Assembly (NCBI GenBank): GCA_934636045.1
Contig: CAKTZP010000029.1
Location: 1 to 17,925 of the forward strand
Source: an uncultured Oscillospiraceae bacterium
GTDB taxonomy: Bacteria > Bacillota > Clostridia > Oscillospirales > Oscillospiraceae
DNA: 17,925 nucleotides
Direction of reading: 5' to 3'
Positions 7,551 through 14,279 of the stretch are shown here, piece after piece. The notes beneath the pieces are model-generated. The model ran no database searches. It was not told where the DNA came from and worked only from the letters and a program-made list of their open reading frames with translations. Each line of letters opens with the position of its first letter. Position 1 is the first letter of the stretch. The position numbers and the translations under genes were made by a program.

Positions 7551-9235
7551 TGGCAAGAAAGAGCAGAGCGCAGGCCGCAGCGCAGCGCGAAACGGAAACC
7601 GGCATCGTCTGGAGGGCGGCATTGTATTGCCGGCTTTCGGTGGAGGACGGCGACGACATCGAGCAGAACTCCATCGGAAACCAGAAAAAGCTGGGCATGG
7701 CGTTCCTCGCGGAGCAGGCGGACATGGCCTTGGCGGACATTTTCACCGACCACGGATACAGCGGCATGAACTACAAGCGGCCCGGCTTCGCGGCGATGGT
7801 GCAGGCCATGGAGCGTGGGGCGGTAAACTGCGTCATTGTGAAGGACATTTCCCGCTTCGGCCGGGCGTATCTTCCCACCAGCGAATACCTTCAGCGCATT
7901 TTTCCGCTGAAGGGAATCCGCTTGATCAGCCTGAACGACGATTACGACAGCCTGAAGCCGAACGCGGATGTCGAAGGGCTGCTGCTCCCGTTCAAAATGA
8001 TCCTCAACGACTCTTACGCGAAGGACACGTCCCTGCGCATCCGTTCGAGCATCGAGGTAAAGATGAACAACGGCACGTTCCTTCCGGCCTCCGGCAGCAT
8101 TCCGTATGGTTACCTCCGGGACGCGGCGGGCAACACCTTTGCCATCGACCCGGAGGACGCGCCCGTTGTGCGGGAGATTTTTGAACTGCGGGCGGAGGGT
8201 ATGGCGTTCCATGCGATTGCAAAGCATCTTACTGCAAAAGGGCTGCCCTCTCCGGGGCGGCTTCGCTATCTCCGGGGCCTTTCCAAGGACCGGCGGTTTG
8301 CCGCGGCGGAATGGACACGCGGGATCGTCCGGAAAATCACCGGCGACCCCGTGTATCTCGGAAACCGCGTCCACGGCAAGCTCAAGCGCGACCGCCTCGG
8401 CGAAGATAAGACCCCGCGCGACAAGTCCGAGTGGAAAATCCTCCCCGGCAGCCATCCGGCAATCGTCACAAACGAGCTGTTTGCCGCCGTGCAAACCGTG
8501 AATGAAGCGGAGCGCCGCCGCTGGGAAGCCTATGCGGAACACGCCAAGCCGGAGCTGGACTACCGCGATCTGCTGCGGGAGAAGGTCTTTTGCGGGGACT
8601 GCGGCGCACGGATGCTTGCAATGAAGCACGACCAGCGCCGTTCCAGCAAGCTGCCGCCGACCGTCATCTATCAATGCAACACCTATCAGTCCTCGAACAG
8701 GCGGAGCTGCGAGAGCCATTACACGCCGACCGCAGCGATCCTCACGGCGCTGCAAAGCGTGATCGAGCAGCAGGTTTTGCTCTCTGCGGATATGGAAGCC
8801 GGGCTGCGGCGGGCAGCGCGGACTTTCCCCAAGGCGGAGGACGGCGAGCTGCGGAGCATCCGGATGCGCCGCAAAAATCTGGAAAGCAAGCTGGAGCAGC
8901 TTCTCCGGAATCTGACGGACGGCCTGCTGGAGCGGGAAGAGTACGAATATATGAAGGCGCGCTATGCGCAGGAGCGGGACGACCTGCTCGAAAAAGAGCG
9001 CGAAGCGGAGCTGCGGGAGCTTGCAGCCAAGGAGGCCAGCGGCAGGGCGCAGCAATGGTACAGCAGCCTGAAAGCCTATGGCAAGCACCCGGAGCTGACC
9101 AAGGAGCTGGTGGACCTGCTCGTTGACCGGATCTACATCTATAAAGACAAGCGGATTCAAATCGTCCTGAATTACGGCGACCCGTACCGGGCAGTTGCAT
9201 CCGCGCGGGCCGGAGAGGAGGCGGACGATGCCTAA
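7550..9235 (+). CDS. Large serine recombinase 2 (of three)
   Basis: 561 residues. It starts in the TGATG overlap with recombinase 1; the upstream GGGAGAGGTG serves as ribosome-binding site. A 20-residue basic N-terminal extension precedes the resolvase domain, where ALYCRLSVED carries catalytic Ser30, FTDHGYSGMNYKRPGF follows, and KDISRFGR supplies Arg102 and Arg105. The zinc ribbon has CGDCG (Cys348, Cys351) and later Cys376 and Cys387. A charged coiled coil (about 430-500, rich in E, R and K) and a final segment, DKRIQIVLNYGDPY, follow. All key residues are present, so it should be active. It differs clearly from its neighbours in sequence, so this is an old family expansion rather than a recent duplication. 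It overlaps recombinase 3 by 8 bases. Confidence 0.93.
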   Translation: MARKSRAQAAAQRETETGIVWRAALYCRLSVEDGDDIEQNSIGNQKKLGMAFLAEQADMALADIFTDHGYSGMNYKRPGFAAMVQAMERGAVNCVIVKDISRFGRAYLPTSEYLQRIFPLKGIRLISLNDDYDSLKPNADVEGLLLPFKMILNDSYAKDTSLRIRSSIEVKMNNGTFLPASGSIPYGYLRDAAGNTFAIDPEDAPVVREIFELRAEGMAFHAIAKHLTAKGLPSPGRLRYLRGLSKDRRFAAAEWTRGIVRKITGDPVYLGNRVHGKLKRDRLGEDKTPRDKSEWKILPGSHPAIVTNELFAAVQTVNEAERRRWEAYAEHAKPELDYRDLLREKVFCGDCGARMLAMKHDQRRSSKLPPTVIYQCNTYQSSNRRSCESHYTPTAAILTALQSVIEQQVLLSADMEAGLRRAARTFPKAEDGELRSIRMRRKNLESKLEQLLRNLTDGLLEREEYEYMKARYAQERDDLLEKEREAELRELAAKEASGRAQQWYSSLKAYGKHPELTKELVDLLVDRIYIYKDKRIQIVLNYGDPYRAVASARAGEEADDA

Positions 9236-10823
9236 GCTGCACGTTGCTTATCTGCGCCTGTCGATGGAGGACGGCGATGTGGCGTCCGGAAAATCCGACG
9301 AAAGCCAGAGCATCGCCTCGCAACGAGCCTGCATCCGGCAATATCTGCGCACGTACGAGGATTTGCCGCTGCACTTCGAGGAGATCATCGACGACGGATA
9401 CAGCGGGACGAACTTTCACCGCCCCGGCATTCAGAGAATGTTACAGCTTGTGGAGGCGGACAAAATTGCGACTGTTATCGTCCGCGACCTGTCGCGCTTT
9501 GCAAGAAATTTTCTGGAGGCGGGGTATTATCTTGAGTTCGTTTTCCCTGCGCGCGGCGTTCGGTTCATTTCCGTCAACGACGGATACGACAGCGCCGAAT
9601 ACGGCGAGTCCACGGCCGGACTGCAAATCGCCGTTAAAAATCTGGTCAACCAGATGTACAGTCAGGATATCTCCCAAAAAATCAAGAGCGCGGTCGATCT
9701 GAAAAAGCGGAACGGGGAGTACGTCTATGGGACGGCTCCCTACGGCTATAAGAAGGGACCGCAGAAAAACACGATCGTCGCGGACGAGGAAGCGGCGCGC
9801 GTCGTGCAGCGGATTTTCGCCATGGCCTGCGACGGGCAGACCATCACGCAGATCTGCCGCCGCCTGAACGAAGAAGGCGTCCCAACGCCGTCCGTGTATT
9901 TGGCGGCGGTGCGCGGCAAGTATCCGACCCGCGCGTTCTGGACGTACGATTCGGTGCGGAACATTCTCGGCAACCGAATCTACACCGGCGATACCGAGCC
10001 GTTCAAGTCCCGCGTCGTCAAGGTCGGGAGCAAGCGCGTGAAGTCCATCCCGGAAGCGGAGCGCGTCGTCCTTCCGGACACGCACGAGGCGCTTGTCTCA
10101 CGGGAAACCTTTTTCCGGGCGCGGGAGGTCGTGAAAAGCAACGTCAAAGCCCCGTCCAAGGGCGCGGCAAGCGTTCTGTCCTCGTTTCTGGTCTGCGGCT
10201 GCTGCGGCAACAAGCTGACAAAGGGGAAGCGGCAGAACAGAACCTTCCTCTGCGCCTCGGCGCGGTACTACCCGTCGTCGGACTGCAAAAAAGTCCGCTG
10301 CGAGGAAGAAAAAATGAAGGCGCTCCTCTTGAACTCCATCCGGCAGCAATGCAGGCTGGCCAATGAGCAGGTCAAGCTCATCCGTTCCGCCGCCAAGGTG
10401 CGGCAGAACGAGGCGGACAGCCTGACCGTCGGCCTTCGCCATCATCGCCGTGCATTAGAAAGCGCACAGAACGCAAAGATGGCGCTGTACGAGGAACTCA
10501 TCGGCGGAAAGCTCGACCGGGAGGCATATCTGAAGAAGAAAAGTGCGCTGAACGAAAAAGAGCAAACCGCAAAGCTGCAGCTTGCTCTGTTGGAGGAACG
10601 GCGAAACGCCTTGGCGCGGACACAGGAGCAAAACGACGCCGTTCGGGAGGAACAGGGCGTTTTGTCCAAGTATCAGGACATTTCCGAATTGGACGAAAAA
10701 TTGATGCGCGAGCTTGTAAAAAACGTAATTATCTATCCAAATGGGCGCGTCGAAATTGTTTGGAATTTCAATGATTTTATAAAAAAACGAACGGTTCAAA
10801 TCGATAGAAGTTCTGAAAAATAA
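9228..10823 (+). CDS. Large serine recombinase 3 (of three), next to the attachment site
   Basis: 531 residues from ATG 9228, preceded by GGAGAGGAGG. An in-frame ATG at 9195 would give 11 more residues but lies further inside recombinase 2 and lacks this site. Resolvase domain: AYLRLSMED with catalytic Ser12, [14 protein letters not shown], and RDLSRFAR with Arg90 and Arg93. Zinc ribbon: CGCCG (Cys323, Cys326), then Cys342 and Cys353. A coiled coil (about 385-480, ending near [12 protein letters not shown]) and a C-terminal [15 protein letters not shown] follow. The last roughly 100 bases are markedly AT-richer than the rest. The stop is only about 26 bases before the spoIVB remnant, which fits an integrase gene abutting its own attachment site. 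Confidence 0.93.
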   Translation: MPKLHVAYLRLSMEDGDVASGKSDESQSIASQRACIRQYLRTYEDLPLHFEEIIDDGYSGTNFHRPGIQRMLQLVEADKIATVIVRDLSRFARNFLEAGYYLEFVFPARGVRFISVNDGYDSAEYGESTAGLQIAVKNLVNQMYSQDISQKIKSAVDLKKRNGEYVYGTAPYGYKKGPQKNTIVADEEAARVVQRIFAMACDGQTITQICRRLNEEGVPTPSVYLAAVRGKYPTRAFWTYDSVRNILGNRIYTGDTEPFKSRVVKVGSKRVKSIPEAERVVLPDTHEALVSRETFFRAREVVKSNVKAPSKGAASVLSSFLVCGCCGNKLTKGKRQNRTFLCASARYYPSSDCKKVRCEEEKMKALLLNSIRQQCRLANEQVKLIRSAAKVRQNEADSLTVGLRHHRRALESAQNAKMALYEELIGGKLDREAYLKKKSALNEKEQTAKLQLALLEERRNALARTQEQNDAVREEQGVLSKYQDISELDEKLMRELVKNVIIYPNGRVEIVWNFNDFIKKRTVQIDRSSEK

Positions 10824-10839
10824 TGTGTTGTCCCTACTT

Positions 10840-10862
10840 GACATCACCCATGTCCGGCAGTC
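10840..10862. other. Candidate right attachment site (element/spoIVB junction)
   Basis: Element sequence changes to a host-like spoIVB reading frame here. GACAT (10840-10844) and ATGTC (10850-10854) form an inverted repeat around CACCC. The SpoIVB-like frame reads MSGSP from 10850, while the preceding in-frame codons (TTG ACA TCA CCC) do not continue the expected SpoIVB sequence, where a Gly normally precedes MSG. The crossover therefore probably lies at or just around 10847-10860. The exact core cannot be set without the left end. Confidence 0.5.
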
Positions 10863-10969
10863 CGATTTTGCAGGATGGGCGGCTGGTTGGGGCGGTGACG
10901 CATGTGCTCATCGACGATCCGGCGCGTGGCTATGGCATTCTGATCGAAAACATGCTCGCCGCGGCATAA
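10850..10969 (+). pseudogene. spoIVB: 3' fragment of spoIVB (SpoIVB peptidase), interrupted by the element
   Basis: The frame encodes 39 residues: [39 protein letters not shown]. This closely matches the C-terminus of SpoIVB, the forespore-secreted serine peptidase that triggers pro-sigma-K processing; the family has GMSGSPIIQ-G, GAVTHVFVNDP and GYG at this place. The Ser in MSGSP is the catalytic serine. Everything upstream (PDZ domain and most of the peptidase domain) is missing from the window and would lie beyond the left end of the element. The frame is open back to ATG 10823, so a short peptide could be made but would have no function. A strong terminator follows 16 bases after the stop, as for a normal gene end. 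Identification is by motif recall rather than a search. Confidence 0.85.
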
Positions 10970-10985
10970 AATTCAGAAACAAGCG

Positions 10986-11022
10986 AACCCGGAGGCAAGC
11001 AATGTGTGCTTGCCTCCGGGTT
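10986..11022 (+). terminator. Intrinsic terminator downstream of spoIVB
   Basis: A perfect 16-bp stem (10986-11001 with 11007-11022) closes a 5-base loop ATGTG. The T-tract is short (TTT then CC). It would terminate spoIVB transcription, or recombinase-operon readthrough when the element is integrated. It may also catch transcripts from the convergent MATE gene. Confidence 0.85.
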
Positions 11023-11040
11023 TCCTTCGGGCTTCGTCAA

Positions 11041-11090
11041 ATTCGAAGGCGCCAGCAGCGGCGGGGTGGGGACATGCCAGCCTGCGCGGG
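11041..11090. repeat. Partial copy of the GTGCCAGC interspersed repeat
   Basis: GCGCCAGCAGCGGCGGGGTG here resembles the start of the repeats at 13684 and 14580 (GTGCCAGC followed by GCGGCGGGGTG), but the second half has diverged. It lies in the short convergent gap after the MATE gene. The 135-base gap 10970-11104 contains only the terminator and this fragment. Confidence 0.5.
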
Positions 11091-11104
11091 GGGAAAGCCC
11101 GGTG

Positions 11105-12481
11105 TTATTGCACTGCCCGTTCCGCCTGCTTCGCCGGCTCGTGCTGCTCCGTGTGCGGGCGGAGGCAGGGGGCTTTTCGGTAAAAGAAGAGGGACAGCGC
11201 GGCGCCGACGATCCAGCCGATCGGCCATGCGCACCAGATGCCGGTGGCGCCAAGAGGCAGGCGCGAGAGAACAAAGGCAAGCATCACACGCAGAAGCAGG
11301 TCGGTAAAGGTGGCGGCCATGAACTGACGCATCAGGCCGGTGCCGCGGAGGATGCCGTCGGCGACCAGCTTGCTCGACGCGACAAAATAGAACGGCGAGA
11401 GGATGCGCAGGAAGACGATGCCGGTCGTCAGCGTTTCCTGACTGGGATTGTCGACGAAGAAATTCATCAGGCCGTTGCCGCAGGTGCAGTAGAGCACGAC
11501 CAGCGGCAGACTGATGAGCCAGACCATGCGCAGTGCGGCGCGGAAGCCCTCGCGGATGCGCTCGGGCTTTTCGGCGCCGTAGTTTTGCGCCGCATAATTG
11601 GACACGCCGTTGCCCAGTGTGGTGAAGGAGGTGATGACCAGATTGTTCAGCTTGACCGCCGCGGAGTAGCCTGCCATGACCTCTGTGCCGAAGCGGTTGA
11701 TGACGCTTTGAATCATGATGTTGCCCACGGAAATGAAGCTCTGCTGCAAAATGCTCGGGATGGCGATTACGGCGAAGCGACGGAAAAGGCGGAAGGAAAA
11801 CAGTGCAGGGCGGCTCTCAACGGGAACCTTGCGCAGGCGCAGCAGAACGACCACCATGGCGAGAATGCAGCTGACGCCCTGGCAGAGGAAGGTCGCCCAG
11901 GCGACACCGGCGACGCCCATGTCCAGCGCCGTGACGAACAGGATGTCCATGCCGATGTTCGTCAGCGAGGACGCCGCCAGAAACAGGAAGGGCGTTTTGC
12001 TGTCGCCGAGGGCGGAAAAGACGCCGGTTGCAATGTTATAGAAGAAAACAAACGGCAGACCCCAAACGTAAATATTCAGATATAGCTCAGACGCGGGCAG
12101 AAGCTCGGCCGGAGTATTAATGAGGCGCAGCAGCGCGGCGCTGCACGTGACGCCGACGGCCATCAGCAGGATGCAGACGACGGCGCTGGAAAGCATGGCG
12201 GTGGAGACGGCGGTTTTCATGCTGCGGTAGTCCTTCGCGCCGAACAGCTGCGAGACGACGACCGAGCAGCCGATGTTGCAGCCGAAGGCGAAGGCGATGA
12301 AAATCAGCGTGATTTCGTAGCTGTTGCCGACGGCGGCGAGGGCGTCTTGCCCGATGAACTTGCCGGCGACCCAGCTGTCTGCAATGTTATAGAGCTGCTG
12401 GAAGAAGATGCTCCCGAACAGCGGGAGGCAGAATTTCCAGAGCACGGACGAGGGCTTGCCGACGGTGAGGTCCTTATTCAT
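11105..12481 (-). CDS. MATE-family multidrug/metabolite efflux transporter
   Basis: 458 residues, an integral membrane antiporter expected to export organic cations or drugs in exchange for Na+ or H+. About 12 hydrophobic helices can be traced in two homologous halves. The first half starts LWKFCLPLFGSIFFQQLYNIADSWVAGKFIG and contains ALAAVGNSYEI; the second starts RRFAVIAIPSILQQSFISVGNIMIQSVINRFG and contains MAGYSAAVKLNNL. These placements are typical of the NorM/DinF superfamily. The C-terminal tail is hydrophilic (RPHTEQHEPAKQAERAVQ). The start is preceded by AAAGGCGG. It is divergent from a LysR-type regulator with overlapping promoters, which suggests direct control by that regulator. 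The substrate cannot be told. No strong terminator of its own is visible; transcription meets the hairpin at 10986-11022. Confidence 0.93.
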   Translation of the reverse strand: MNKDLTVGKPSSVLWKFCLPLFGSIFFQQLYNIADSWVAGKFIGQDALAAVGNSYEITLIFIAFAFGCNIGCSVVVSQLFGAKDYRSMKTAVSTAMLSSAVVCILLMAVGVTCSAALLRLINTPAELLPASELYLNIYVWGLPFVFFYNIATGVFSALGDSKTPFLFLAASSLTNIGMDILFVTALDMGVAGVAWATFLCQGVSCILAMVVVLLRLRKVPVESRPALFSFRLFRRFAVIAIPSILQQSFISVGNIMIQSVINRFGTEVMAGYSAAVKLNNLVITSFTTLGNGVSNYAAQNYGAEKPERIREGFRAALRMVWLISLPLVVLYCTCGNGLMNFFVDNPSQETLTTGIVFLRILSPFYFVASSKLVADGILRGTGLMRQFMAATFTDLLLRVMLAFVLSRLPLGATGIWCAWPIGWIVGAALSLFFYRKAPCLRPHTEQHEPAKQAERAVQ

Positions 12482-12551
12482 GCCGCGCCGCCTTTCTGCG
12501 CGCGGCGGAGGCCAACGACCGGGATTTGTTGCATTTTTTGAACAGCTTCAT
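12474..12551 (-). CDS. Possible leader peptide upstream of the MATE gene
   Basis: In the roughly 105-base leader of the MATE transcript, an ATG at 12551 sits about 9 bases after a GGAG and opens a 25-codon frame: MKLFKKCNKS, RSLASAARRK, AARHE. Its TAA stop lies 8 bases inside the MATE coding start. Such overlap would couple MATE translation to the leader, and the peptide is strongly basic, like some efflux-gene leaders. It may equally be chance. An earlier in-frame ATG at 12566 would add five residues. Confidence 0.3.
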   Translation of the reverse strand: MKLFKKCNKSRSLASAARRKAARHE

Positions 12552-12572
12552 CGTTTCTTGCTCCATTTCCGA

Positions 12573-12601
12573 TTGACGTTTTTCCAAATACGTATTATAA
12601 T
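12573..12601 (+). promoter_or_regulatory. Sigma-A promoter of the LysR-type regulator gene
   Basis: TTGACG (12573-12578, five of six matches), a 17-base spacer and a perfect TATAAT (12596-12601). The transcript would begin near 12608, giving a leader of about 60 bases. Its -10 overlaps the -10 of the divergent MATE promoter. Confidence 0.8.
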
Positions 12602-12622
12602 GCAAGCGGAGCCATGTGTAAA
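12594..12622 (-). promoter_or_regulatory. Divergent sigma-A promoter of the MATE gene
   Basis: Read on the minus strand: TTTACA (12622-12617, five of six matches), a 17-base spacer and TATAAT (12599-12594). Both promoters share the palindromic ATTATAAT at 12594-12601, so two polymerases could not bind at once. This makes a switch-like arrangement between regulator and exporter. Confidence 0.7.
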
Positions 12623-12643
12623 ATATATATTTCGCATGGTATG

Positions 12644-12658
12644 ATATCAAATTGATAT
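12644..12658. promoter_or_regulatory. Palindromic operator candidate over the LysR-gene start
   Basis: ATATCAA-A-TTGATAT is a perfect 15-bp palindrome with one central base. It has the size and T/A-rich character of LysR-type (T-N11-A) sites, and it lies downstream of both promoters' shared core on the regulator side. A site here could mediate autorepression of the regulator and lies about 25 bases upstream of the MATE -35. Confidence 0.5.
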
Positions 12659-12668
12659 GGAGAACGCC

Positions 12669-13577
12669 ATGAATATCAGCTACGACGCGTACCGGATTTT
12701 TTATTGGACGGCGAAGTACCACAGCTTTACCAAGGCGGCGGCCGCGCTGGGCAGCAGCCAACCGAATGTGACCCGCGCGATCAAGAATTTGGAGCAGGCG
12801 CTGGGCTGCACGCTGTTCTTGCGCGACAACCGCCGCGTGGAGCTGACGCCGGAGGGCGAGATGCTGTATCGTTATGCGTCCGTAGCCTTTGAGCAGCTGC
12901 GTGCGGGCGAGGAGGCCGTGGTGCAGGGCGCCGGCTTGGAGGGAGGCGTGCTGCGCATTGCGGCGACGGAGGTGGCGCTGCGCGCGTTTTTGCTGCCGGT
13001 TTTGGCGCGCTTCCGCCGCGAGCATCCCGGCGTGCGCCTGCAGCTGTTCAACGGGGCGACCGCAGCGGCAATTGCGGAGGTCGAAAACGGGCTGGCGGAT
13101 CTCGCGTTCGTGACCACGCCCGCCGACAGCGGCGCAAGGCTGCGAAAAACGCCTCTGCTCGAGGTGCAGGATGTGGCGGTATGCGGCCGGGCATATGCCG
13201 CATTGGCCGGCCGGGCGCTGACGCTTGCGGAGCTGGCGGCGCAGCCCATCATTTCCTTGGGCGCGGAGAGCTGCACGAACCGGTTTTATGCGCGGCTATT
13301 CGCGGCGCACGGGCTGACGTTTGTGCCGGACATTGAGGCCGCGACCTCCGATCAGATCCTGCCGCTGGTGCGCGCGGAGCTCGGCATCGGCTTTGTGCCG
13401 GCGCCGTTTCTGGCCGAGGCCGGAGCGGAGGTGCTGCGGCTGCGGCTGGCCGAGCCGCTTCCGCCGCGGCAGGTCTGCATGGTCGAGGCGCCTCGCCGCC
13501 CCATCGGTGCCGCAGCCAAGGTGCTCAAGCGCCTCTGCCTCGAGACCGCCCTCAGCCGCGGGGAAAGCAACGAATAA
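12669..13577 (+). CDS. LysR-type transcriptional regulator
   Basis: 302 residues from ATG 12669, which has GGAG 6-9 bases upstream. The in-frame ATG at 12657 falls inside the palindrome and lacks a ribosome site, so I prefer the inner start. The N-terminal winged helix-turn-helix is at about 19-42 (SFTKAAAALGSSQPNVTRAIKNLE), followed by LGCTLFLRDNRRVELTPEGE, the LysR signature. A LysR substrate-binding domain runs from about 90 to 295 (GVLRIAATEVALRAFLLPVLARFRREHPGVRL at its start, ELGIGFVPAPFL late), which would bind a small effector. It is divergent from the MATE exporter and probably regulates it and itself. The effector is unknown. A strong terminator follows immediately. Confidence 0.93.
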   Translation: MNISYDAYRIFYWTAKYHSFTKAAAALGSSQPNVTRAIKNLEQALGCTLFLRDNRRVELTPEGEMLYRYASVAFEQLRAGEEAVVQGAGLEGGVLRIAATEVALRAFLLPVLARFRREHPGVRLQLFNGATAAAIAEVENGLADLAFVTTPADSGARLRKTPLLEVQDVAVCGRAYAALAGRALTLAELAAQPIISLGAESCTNRFYARLFAAHGLTFVPDIEAATSDQILPLVRAELGIGFVPAPFLAEAGAEVLRLRLAEPLPPRQVCMVEAPRRPIGAAAKVLKRLCLETALSRGESNE

Positions 13578-13579
13578 GA

Positions 13580-13605
13580 AAAGCCGCAGCGGCCGCTGCG
13601 GCTTT
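13580..13605 (+). terminator. Intrinsic terminator of the LysR-type gene
   Basis: AAAGCCGCAGCGG (13580-13592) and its exact complement (13593-13605) form a 26-base perfect palindrome starting 3 bases after the stop codon and ending in CTTT. The U-tract is short, but the stem is very stable. Confidence 0.75.
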
Positions 13606-13954
13606 GTGTTGGATCGATTTTTAATAATCCCCCACGCAGGGGCAATACCGGTCGTTGCAATGTGGTTTGCAGCAAAACCGGAGGTGCCAGCAGCGGCGGG
13701 GTGAGGGCACCCCGCCCTACGCAGGTGGGGGCGTTTTTTGCAAGGTTCGTAATTGCGTCGAGTTACCCCCGCTGCGTAGGGCGCGAAATCCGGTTGCGGT
13801 GCCCAAAATTTGTGCGCTGCACTGACGGCGGCTTCAAATTTTGACCGCTGCCCCTCCTTATTGCTCGCTTCATCCGCCACAGGCGGCGCTCGCAAACGTC
13901 CCCCACATCGCGCCGCGAATTCCAGACGCAGAACTGGTGGCACCAGCGGCGGGG
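13606..13954. repeat. Interspersed-repeat region, left segment (no gene seen)
   Basis: This 349-base stretch carries no convincing gene. It holds GGTTTGCAGCAA (about 13662), GTGCCAGC at 13684-13691, a hairpin GCGGGGTG/CACCCCGC (13696-13715) followed by CGCCCTACGCAG (13713-13724), and an inverted copy of that end, CTGCGTAGGGCG (13771-13782). Near the right edge, GAATTCCAGACGCAGAA and GGCACCAGC (13939-13947) resemble the unit at 14289-14320. These are parts of a repeat family seen again at 14280-14690. A minus-strand open frame (RAPPVADEAS, then KFEAAVSAAHKFWAPQP) runs through it. I recall similar text in spurious ORFs of gut Firmicutes, which would fit a genome-wide repeat rather than a gene. 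Confidence 0.75.
13693..13725. repeat. Exact 33-base repeat, copy 1
   Basis: The 33 bases from GCGGCGGGGTG to CCTACGCAGG are identical to 14588-14620, about 895 bases away and in the same orientation. Each copy contains an 8-bp hairpin with loop AGGG and is preceded by GTGCCAGC. Confidence 0.9.
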
Positions 13955-14197
13955 TTAATGGATTTCTTGTTCAAGTGTGTCGAATTCCGGGGTCGAGAAA
14001 AATTCGGCGAGGGTAATATCGAGGCCGTCGCAAATGAGCTTGATGGTGAGCAGCTTCGGATTGCGGCTTTTGCCGTAAAGAACATTTTTGACGCTCGACG
14101 GCGGCAGCGCGCAAAGCGTTGCCAGCTTGTTTACGCTGATATCCCGCTCCCCACAGAGCTGAAGAATGCGATTTTTGACCGCAGTGATGGTGTCCAT
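13955..14197 (-). CDS. Small XRE-type helix-turn-helix regulator
   Basis: 80 residues, essentially a single helix-turn-helix domain: MDTITAVKNRILQLCGERD, then ISVNKLATLCALPPSSVKNV with the recognition helix near PPSSVKNVLYG, followed by PKLLTIKLICDGLDITLAEFF. This is the Cro/CI-like pattern, including the typical 'CDGLDITLAEFF' ending. GGGGAG lies 7 bases before the ATG. It stands alone between two repeat-rich stretches and points away from the jag cluster, so its target is unknown; autoregulation is plausible given the direct repeats upstream. Similar orphan regulators are common in Clostridia, either as phage relics or in metabolic control. Confidence 0.88.
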   Translation of the reverse strand: MDTITAVKNRILQLCGERDISVNKLATLCALPPSSVKNVLYGKSRNPKLLTIKLICDGLDITLAEFFSTPEFDTLEQEIH

Positions 14198-14246
14198 AGC
14201 AATTCTCCCCTTTTTCGTCTAGCATAACGGAAAATACTGGACAAAA

Positions 14247-14275
14247 TAGGCTATGCATGCTACTATTAGGCTATG
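14247..14275. promoter_or_regulatory. Direct repeats upstream of the XRE regulator, operator candidate
   Basis: TAGGCTATG occurs at 14247-14255 and again at 14267-14275, exactly 20 bases apart, or about two helical turns. The pair lies 50-78 bases before the regulator's ATG on its 5' side. No clear promoter could be assigned there, so the operator role is a guess based on position and phasing. Confidence 0.35.
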
Positions 14276-14279
14276 GGTA

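Larger units (their letters stand above)
1..10849. mobile_element. Right-hand part of an integrative (probably conjugative) element with a pilus cargo and triple serine recombinases
   Basis: This stretch carries an accessory pilus operon followed by three consecutive large serine recombinase genes whose last stop codon is about 26 bases from a truncated host gene (the spoIVB 3' end at 10850). A recombinase module against one edge of an insertion in a conserved gene is the usual layout of serine-recombinase integrative elements of Firmicutes. The left end lies outside the window and no conjugation genes are visible here, so 'conjugative' is inferred. All genes inside run on the plus strand, pointing towards the junction. 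By eye the base composition is close to the host's, except for an AT-rich patch at about 10700-10845 near the attachment site. The end at 10849 is my estimate of the junction and could be off by several bases. Confidence 0.8.

Noticed and set aside
5934..9160. Two very long minus-strand open frames (562 and 558 codons) opposite recombinases 1 and 2
   Set aside because: They lie wholly antisense to genes with clear catalytic motifs, have no ribosome sites, and their composition (many Arg, Pro, Val, His) is typical of shadow frames in GC-rich DNA.
10824..10990. tRNA gene as integration target
   Set aside because: No cloverleaf or CCA-type end is visible; the junction instead continues as a SpoIVB reading frame.
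10825..11307. 160-codon frame crossing the element junction and terminator
   Set aside because: It is out of frame with the SpoIVB text and runs through the intrinsic terminator and a repeat fragment; low-complexity Arg/Gly-rich product.
11006..12085. 359-codon plus-strand frame opposite the MATE gene
   Set aside because: Antisense to a clear membrane transporter. The product would be an abnormal Gly/Asp/Gln/His-rich text without domains.
13296..13943. 215-codon minus-strand frame through the left repeat segment
   Set aside because: It overlaps the 3' end of the LysR-type gene on the other strand and derives mostly from repeat sequence.
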